NCBI GenBank assembly: GCA_001510575.1
Contig: LNGK01000001.1
Location: forward strand, 434,001 to 498,000
Direction of reading: 5' to 3'
Origin: Knoxdaviesia capensis
Lineage: Eukaryota > Ascomycota > Sordariomycetes > Microascales > Gondwanamycetaceae
DNA length: 64,000 bases
The translations under genes were made by a program, and so were the position numbers. Below the pieces are notes generated by a model. That model was given only the letters and a program-made list of their open reading frames with translations, did no database searches and had not been told where the DNA came from. This document shows, piece after piece, positions 55,777-64,000 of this stretch (position 1 is the first letter of the stretch; every line of letters starts with the position of its first letter).

Positions 55777-58700
55777 AATAGGGGAGCAGTTCCACCCCCC
55801 AACAGGTCCGGAATATCTGCGCCCTTTTTCAGCCCAGGATCATTTCCTACGATATGCAGGTCAAATTCTGTTCACTTTACAGTACACACCTCGGAGGGAA
55901 TATCTGATCGAGTTTCCGTGTCGAGTCACCTACGACGGAATATACTGTGCACAGAACTTTCAAGCTCCAACCCTCTGCCCCCTTACCGCTCGTCTATTGT
56001 CCAGAAAAACCGTTAAGGCGGTGTGGCGTTTTGTCGTCTTAACCACCCAGCCGTCCTCGTGTATGTGCTTGCTGCTGGAACTGGCCTGGCTTAGTCCGGG
56101 ACACTGGTGGCCTGGAGGTTGGGAGGATAGTGGGAGGGAAGCAGGCAAAGACGTGGCACTATCTCCGGCTGCAGCCCTTTCGTAGACACTCACCCCCCTT
56201 CTCTCCTCCTCTCCCACCCGTGAGCCGCCCATCAGAGCAAGTCCTTTGCCAGTCTCCTGCTACTCACCGTCACCGTCGTCTCTCGTTTTGGGACAAGCCA
56301 ATGTTCGCCACACACTAGCCACTACGAGGCCCCTCCTCTCTGCTGCTGCTGCTCGCTTGAGCCGAAGAGAGAGAGAGAGAGATATGATCGGTATATGGGG
56401 GTGTGATGTGGCACTCTCTCACACACACCCCCTCATCCTCTAGCAAGACGTGAGTTGGCCGACCCCGTCTCGGCTAGTGTGAGTGAGTGACTCCTGTATT
56501 CCCTTCGATGCGGAGAAGGCGAGAGCGAGATGGACTGTTTGGTGGCCGAGCAGAGGGGTTTTGACCTCCCGATTGTTTCGTTTTACCGGAGAGAGGACCC
56601 GGAGCAAATCCTAGAGATCCCTTGTCCCCGGCTCGCACCATCATCCTGTTTAGCTCTGTCTACGTGAACGACAGCCTGACCGAGGGCGGCGGCGCAACAG
56701 GAAGAAAATGAGGTGATAATGATGAGGGTTTTTGCGTGGACAAAGAAGCCTTGGTGTGTGTACGAGCAAGAAACACGTAAGGTACCATTGCAGAGAGGTC
56801 TGGGATACACTTCTTTAAAACAACTAAGGCTGCAATGTACTGTACGAGTAATTTCCGTAAGGTACGGTGGAGGGGGGCGTATACGGCATTATCATCTTGC
56901 AACAACCCGCCCCGAGTGTCTCTTGATTGCGTGGCATTCTCCGATGTGCCTAGCAAACAAAAGAGAACCAGGAAAAAAGAACCCCATAATTACCAACACT
57001 CAGACCGGCGCCTCCATCTCCGAGTGGTAATGAGCTTACGAGGAGCAGCAACTCCTTGCTTTCTTCTGTTACAGCGATGGGGATAGCGGCAGATTTGATG
57101 AAGAAACCAGCAGAAACCCATTCTAAACAGACCAGGGATAATGGCCATACGAAAAGGACGAGAAGAGAGAAGAAGAAGAAGCAAGTTAGTCTCTAGCATC
57201 CCAGCTCCCGGCAAGGCCAGTTCCCTATATCACCGTCTGATAAGACCATGGTTCAGCAAAAACGGGGTTCCCAGGAACGGCAACACGAAAAGAGGCAACA
57301 AGAAAACAACAAAACCGATATTGCAACCCTACGGAAAACAAAATCCGCTCGAATTTTTTTCTTTTTCTGTTTTGGTCTTTTGGGACCAACCTGGAAGAGA
57401 AAATCGGAGGAATTTCCAAAGTGAATTCTTCTCCTCTTAGATTCAGGCGAAGGAACCGACATGGTTTTAGTTTCGCACTTTGGGCGTGGAGATACGTGTG
57501 AGTGTCCGTCCGCCGTTCTCCTGGAAGTCATTTCTGGTTGATTGACTGTCAGAAGAGCCAAACAAACACTGCCCGATAGCCAGAAACAAACGGATTAAGC
57601 CAGGAATTGGAATGAAAATAGGAGTTTCGCCCGGATGATTGATTTGTGCTCGTTCATCAGGTTGCTTGTCTTTTATTCTGCTGTTGCATAATATGCATAA
57701 AAGTGCCGATGTTGGGTGTGCGTGGTTTCTGCAACTTACACGGGCCAAACGGCTCGTCCGAGGATCACATAGCCAAGTGAAGCAAGTCGCGAAGAGACCG
57801 CTTCTTGGGGGGCGTGTGCCCTCTGCTATTTCCAGGAAGGATACTTAAGTGTGCAGAGCCCGGGATTCACCGGCGGGGAGAGGAAGTGGTGAGCGCGCTG
57901 CAAACGACAACACGCAGCAAGGCAAACACGAAAGTCTGGTACCTCCAATCACACCTGCTCGCTTCGAGGGCAACCAGAAGAGCGTCCAAGTGCCTATCCC
58001 GTCCAGACCTCGTGGTTGTATAGCGGGCGGTCCAGCATTGGCAGCGCTTGATCTCTGGCGGATTCGCTGGGCCCTTCCTCTGGCGCTCGCTGTGATTGCT
58101 TCTCCTCGCTACCACTTCTTGCCGGCGCTCGGCCGTTCGACACGCCACGGAGCTTACTACCCGTCCGGGAACTGGGAGGGATTTACCTGTTGATTCTTTG
58201 GGCTAGTCGAGGTGAGGGGTGGCAGAGAGATATCGTAGATGATGTGTGTCTTGTTTACACACGCAAACGCGAACGCCAAACAGCATTGTGCTTCCAATAT
58301 ACACGGCTCTCGCAGGCTGCCCGGTCGGGGGATATATATATGAAGCTGGTTGAAACGAGCTGTCATCGAGCAGAAGAAACAACTCTCACACGGACACACG
58401 AGCAACAGACTGGGAGAGAGAGAGGCCACCGTCTGGCCCTGACACCCCCCGAAGACCCGAGAAGCGGCGGGAGAAAAAGAAAACATTCAGACAAGAGCTC
58501 GTATTGTCGGCAACCATATCCGAGTTTAGCACCCCCCTCCCTAGTCGCGCTGATCTTGGGCTTGTTGCGTCGTTCTACGGATTGGGCTCACCCCCGTTGA
58601 AGCGGAACAACTCTCGTCGTCCAGACTCGCCATAAGAGTCACCGCGACGGCGAACGACAACCTTCACTCATGTACTGTATAGTCGACCGTTAGGGCTCAT

Positions 58701-61700
58701 CAACCACTTCTTGTCCGGTAGAGTTCATCGTCTCGAAGTCTCCTAAGAGTGGCGACGGTATACTGGAGCACACAGAGACGGATTATTTGCACAAAATTAG
58801 GCCACAATAGACAGCCTCCGATGTCACCCACACGGGCACCCACACACACCTCCGGGAACCACATTCACGTCTCTCACCAACTCTTGTCTTTCATTCATTT
58901 CAGCTGCCACATCTTCCTTGATCATTCCGGGTTGGGAAACCGCCCGCCGAAGACGACTTCTAGGAAGAACGAAATGGCCCCAAGCCTATTGCCTATGGTC
59001 GAGTGTGTGCGTGTGTGTGTGTGATATCAACTCTGAAGTGAGTGAGTGACTCCCTCTCACACCCCCTGTACAACGTCTACCAGCAAAACCCACGTTTTCT
59101 TTGCAACACGTTGCAAGCCGACGTCAAAACTCATATATGGCTGATATAGCCCCCCCGCCCTCCTTCTTCCACCTAATTCAGAGACGTCCGGTGCCCTATA
59201 GAAAGGCACCCAGCACACAGACTCCTCGCCCAAGCCCTTTCCTCTTGGGGCAGCTGTGGCCGTCTACCGTGAGCTCTCCGCCGAAACTTTCGACAGGGCT
59301 TCCTGATCCTCGCACACTGACTTTGTGACTTTCAGAGGAACCCCCCGACTGACCTGATACCCGCAATTCGTTTCTGTGGGCGCATTACGTATGTATTACA
59401 GGCCGGAGAGAAGCAACCTTCCCCCCCCGTTACTAGTAATCTAAACTGTATCTCTTGGGTGCCTGCAAACACCGACTGCCTGAGCTAGTCATGGTTCAAA
59501 GGGCCCATGGACCCGACAAGACCTTACTACAAAAGTGCTTGCAGACACATACCCAGGGAAAGTCATATCTGGATAAGTCGGGGGGGGACGACGAGGAAAC
59601 GGCTTCATTAGTGGGATCGTGGATGGTCTATCGCTGCTTACCCTGGCGAGGCGGTGGCCGTTAACCGCCGGAATCCTGGCCGGTAGCCTCCTTTTGCGCC
59701 CCTCCCCATCGTTTGAGTGAGCGATATCGAGATTGATGCACGAACGACCGTTGTGTAATCTTTGCGGCGGTCGTTCTCAAACCCCCCCTCTTTGTACATG
59801 GACGAAGGACGCGAGTGGACGTCTTCATCTATACATGAGCTTGTGGGCTCCAACGAGGCTGTTTCTGGAGGGTTGATGAGCTGGGGGAGTGAATCTCCGT
59901 TCACAGATTAATTCCCGTCGGTTCCTCGCCACCCCTGAGTAAGGCAGATGGCGTTCGGAGGGGGGCAAGTAAACAAAAAGATGCAGGCCAGAAGACCTCC
60001 TTTTCTTCACAGCTACCACCACCACATAGTGGTAGTTCATCGGAGCTTTCACCCCCAATCTGCCAGGGCTCCCAGAGCAGCACCACGCGCACTGGTGTCC
60101 CAGGATGTGTGCGCTGGGTCTCGGCTGGCGGTCGTCTGGAGTTCACCCCATCGCATGTGCACCCGACAGTTGACGCCACCACCATCGCTAACACAGCTGC
60201 CACTCCGATCACCAGCCACCCAAGCACCGCCAAAAGCAATCCAATCCTCCAAGTACGGACTTACTGTACACACTCTCTGCGTGTGTGTGTGTCTGTGGCA
60301 AGGAGGGAAACACTCTGGCTCAGCTTGAGACCGGGATCCCAGCGAACCACACACAACCTGACAGGTTCAGGAGAGAAAACCCGGGACGAAGGGGAAAAAA
60401 GGAGGGACAAAACGAACAGCAAACGAATCTCGTGCTCTGCACTGCCCTGGGCAAAGGTCCGTGGGCACCACCCATTCCTGGGTTCTCTGGTGTGGCCAGC
60501 GTTGCACTCGGATTCCGGAAGTGAGAAAAGCTACCAGCAAAACAGAAAAGACGAAAAAACTCTGCTCCATGATCTGACACCGTGCCGCAGCGAGAGACAA
60601 AAGCTGATAATTAAGCCGTATTTTTTTCTCTCCCGTGTCCTGGAACACGGTAAAAGGCCCCCTTTGCATGTGGAGGTACCTCCATTTCGCCGCAAGCTTG
60701 TATGTGCGGCCAAGGTCCCGTGGATGCCACCCGGTACATGTGCGTGTCGTCTTGCCGATCTCCATAGAACGGGGCTTTTATAGCTGTGGATTTCTCGGGC
60801 ATCGTGGGATTTTCCAGTCAACTCGCACCTGACGGCCCGATCGTCTGGGAGTCCTGTTGATGAGGTTCCATTGCACAGCACCCTGAGACGTCGGACTGGA
60901 GAGCTGCCGGCACGATGATGTTGGAAGGTCTCGCCAGCTGTGCAAGAGAGACATAGCGCGGGGTTCGAGATGAAGGATGGATAGTGGTGGTAGCCGGTTC
61001 TGTGCCCGACTAACCCTGGTTGTTCTTTTCTTCTTCTTTTTTTCTTTCTTTTTTTCAAGACCTGGCTACCTCGTCCAGACACCAACCCGATGCATCCCTC
61101 AGTTGATAGAGTGAGTGAGCGCTGTCCAAAGTCCCGTACAGAGGAGCATCACTCAGCACCGCCGTCCAGGAGGGAATTCTCTTTTTTCGTTTTTGATCTA
61201 ACTTCCAAGAGGCCCAAACTGGACATCTCCTACCATCGTGGCTACCATCGTGGCGGCCAGAGGTTCAGAACCATGGTCACTCTGCTTGGTGCGATGTGAT
61301 ATCTCGGGTGGGCAGGGACGGGAGATTCTCTTCTGCCGTCGTTTGTTGGGCGCCGTGTGAGTTTGGCTGGCTCTCACACTCTTCCCTTCTTTTCCTCTCA
61401 TACACCCCGCTCTTCGTCCCTCCTTTTGTCCGTGACTCGTCAGTGATACACCGTTGGTGTTCACTCGCAGTGGTTCCCCCACTACTGGTGTTCGCGAATG
61501 CTATGCATGTGGGCATGGACAACTGAGTGTCCATCCCGGCGGCCCTTCTGGCCTCTCCATATCCGCCCCAACTGTTCAAATGTCCCCCCGTGGCGTCTGC
61601 GAGAGGACACATCGCAATCCTGTAGGATCGAGAGGGCTTCCCGGCTCTGATCACTGGATGGGACAAGCCACTGGGTCTTGTCGAGGTCTGCAAGCGAGAC

Positions 61701-64000
61701 CACGCCTCTCGTCTCTTCCTGCCCCCAATCCACACGCCTCAGCCACACATCCTCAACGATGTCCCACCGCTCTCTCGTCCAAGTCACTCCTTGTTTCCAT
61801 CTCCCTTAGATTGTCGGTGCTGGTGTTGTACGTAAAAAGAACACCGACGAACTACTCGTTCGCACACAGTGTTACACCTCACCCGCTCGACGACGTCTTC
61901 TTTCCTTCTTCGTTGTGTGATCTGCTTCTTCATCGCCCGCCCATCCTTTGTAATGAGGAGCAAGCTAGGCCGGCCGACGGTCGTCACTCGCCAAGCTTCC
62001 TCCCTCTGTCTCCAGCTCCATCTTCGTTCTGCCACTTGCTGTCCTGGCACCCCTCGTTGCGAGCATGTATCCGGTACTTGCACTCGTCGGAGTGCTGGGC
62101 TTGCTGTTGGCTGGCAACGCACAGAGACAGAGAGGCGGGCATAAATGCCGTGGAATGTGTGCATCATGCACTGGTCTCCCTCTCCTATTTCATCGCCGTG
62201 GCTATACCTCTCATCCCCTATATCCACCAGCCTCTCGTGTGCGCCAGTTCCCTATAAAACACACTGTTAACGTCGTCACAGAGCTCTAGGACAAAGTTCC
62301 CCTCAGCAAACCCCTCTCTGCCGGGCATTCTCGGACTCCCCAGCCATCGTGGTGTCCCAGCCTGCGACGCCATTCGCTGCTTGTGGTTCACTACTGCAGG
62401 CTTTGAGGCAATAACTGGCGGTGAAATATAGATGTATGCTATAGTATCAGCAGATATTCATAGCACAGAAGAATTTTCTTTCTCTGTACATGCAAAAGGT
62501 GCGTGAGGAGGAGAGGGAGATAGCACACTGACTTTTATAGAAAGAGGGGGAAAACTCGCTGTCCAGCCACTCCAGTTTCTTGCGTCCACCGTCCACGCCC
62601 CTTAGCTTGCACACATATCGTCGAACTGGGCTTGTGACTGCTGAAGGTCTGAAGCCATCATGCAACGGCGTATTATCCTTATTGTATGCATGTGGCGAAG
62701 GAGCAGAGCATGTCATCGGCCGGCGGGGTGGGAAGTACTGGGTACATGCTCTTGAAAATATCTGCTGGTTCTGCCTGCAGGCTGGGATGTTAACTGTTTT
62801 TTTTATTCTCGTTTGTTCTCCAAATCGGCCTCTCATTCCTTGCAGCATCCTCGTCGACGTCCACCACCTTTCATCTTGGCTTTGCCGTACATACGTACCA
62901 GTGGCATCACCACCTCCCCCTCGTGGCTGGTTAGGCGATGCTTATCACCCACTAACCGGCGATGAACACCGTCTTGACGGGCGCAGGAAGGACACCTTCC
63001 ACTTACCGACCACGGCGTTTTGCTTTCCCCACCACCCTCCTTTCTTTTCCTCCCCTCCTGCTTTCGTTCTTTTTGGACGGACGAAGTGGACGACCGAGAC
63101 AGTACTCAGGCTACCGCAAAGGTTGCGTCCTGGTCTGTCCGTGGATCGGTAACTCCGTATATCCATAAGTAAAGAGCCCAAAACCTGCCACGGCCAGCGC
63201 CCCCTTTTGAACGAGTTCTTTAGACTCACGTCGCACTGGGGGAGGAAGGAAGAGCTTCAATATCGGGCGGTTTCTGTGATTGGGCGGTCCACACGCAGGT
63301 TCCTTGGTTGAGTGGCCGTCCACGGTTACAGCGAGCCCCATCTCTCGTCCACTCTGGGTGATGTTGTCGTAAAAGTCGGTTGCTTCTTCTTGCTGAACAG
63401 GCCTGGAAAGTCACAGACCCAGCCTCGTGGCAGCTTGGGGTAAAGGGAGGATGGAAATAGGTGGCATTTAGGGAACGATCACCAGATGATCTCGCAGAAG
63501 GGGGTGATTCTAGAGCAATCGAAGATGAGGATGAAGTTCGACTGGGTTTCAATACAGAATGCGTTTGTGAAAAAAGAAATTGCTCTTCAGCCCATACGAG
63601 CCAGGAACCCTAACAGCCCTAACACGCGGAAATTTCATTGAATACTGGCTCACGCTGCCAGCCCCCTAAGCGTGAGGCCAGTGTCTCCAAACGGGCAGAT
63701 AATATAATATCTGGTATTACTTTCGGTCGGCTACAGTGACCTTGAGATTTCATAATACACTGTTAATCATTTCACATGCCTGATTTTCGAACTTACTCCC
63801 AGGATCTCGTTCGACCCATAACTGCTATAGTGTACAACCTCCAATTCTCCCTCCATGACATTCGAGCACATACACCACGCTACAAAACAACGCGAGAACC
63901 ACTCTTAATATGTGGCTGTCAAAAAGCTCCCTACGGTGGTTGTCGTTCTAACCCGAGTCTGGCCGAACTCATATTTTAGTTGGAGATATATAAGGGACTG
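58701..64000. other. Gene desert, part 6, to the window end
   Basis: No gene recognised. One TACTGTAC lies at 60262-60269, and telomere-like CCCTAA words near 63608-63622. Open frames of 190-270 codons exist but are rich in Ser, Pro, Cys and His without any recognisable domain. Confidence 0.5.

Larger units (their letters stand above)
53101..58700. other. Gene desert, part 5: octamer-dense stretch
   Basis: No gene recognised. It opens with a telomere-like repeat (53130-53142) and contains six TACTGTAC/GTACAGTA octamers between 53676 and 56845, several overlapping into longer palindromes. Confidence 0.5.

Noticed and set aside
53676..56845. Terminal inverted repeats of a DNA transposon (the palindromic octamers)
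   Set aside because: The shared sequence does not extend beyond about 12 bp, no target-site duplications are visible, and no transposase lies between them.

Overview
The window looks like nuclear DNA of a filamentous ascomycete (Pezizomycotina, probably Sordariomycetes). The genes have short GT...AG introns with CTRAC/CTAAT branch points. Coding exons are strongly GC-rich, with C or G at third positions, while spacers are near 50% GC. The proteins are characteristically fungal: Rxt3, Kgd4/Ymr31, a LysM effector and a FlbC-type zinc-finger protein. I rebuilt eight multi-exon or single-exon genes by reading splice junctions, plus one intronless secreted protein of unknown function. I cannot name the species.

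Layout. 0.2-5.4 kb (+): argininosuccinate lyase, a secreted orphan protein, and the succinate dehydrogenase assembly factor Sdh8/SDHAF4. 5.9-9.7 kb (-): Rxt3, a subunit of the Rpd3L histone deacetylase complex, with long disordered stretches. 14.4-14.9 kb (+): Kgd4/Ymr31, a 2-oxoglutarate dehydrogenase subunit. 16.1-16.6 kb (-): a 114-residue single-LysM secreted protein in three exons. 18.9-20.2 kb (-): a polyglutamine protein with two helix-turn-helix units arranged as in the DNA-binding half of a Tc1-type transposase. 26.2-28.6 kb (+): a five-exon secreted SGNH/CE2-like esterase whose first intron holds a sequencing gap. 32.6-33.8 kb (-): a FlbC-like C2H2 regulator.

From 33.8 kb to the right end (30 kb) I find no credible gene. 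Earlier spacers are also long (2-6 kb). These noncoding tracts are rich in microsatellites, homopolymers and small minisatellites. They also carry a recurring octamer, TACTGTAC/GTACAGTA, and scattered telomere-like AACCCT repeats. They are not AT-rich, so they do not resemble heavily RIP-mutated transposon debris.

The genes do not form a pathway cluster. Housekeeping metabolism (arginine synthesis, TCA-cycle assembly and regulation), chromatin control, development and secreted host or substrate-facing proteins are interspersed. The points most worth a second look are the desert with its octamer and telobox motifs, the FlbC-like gene whose two introns are both stop-free multiples of three (one with a perfect G3(AGAG3)5 tract), the apparently domesticated transposase-type DNA-binding protein, and the orphan secreted protein.
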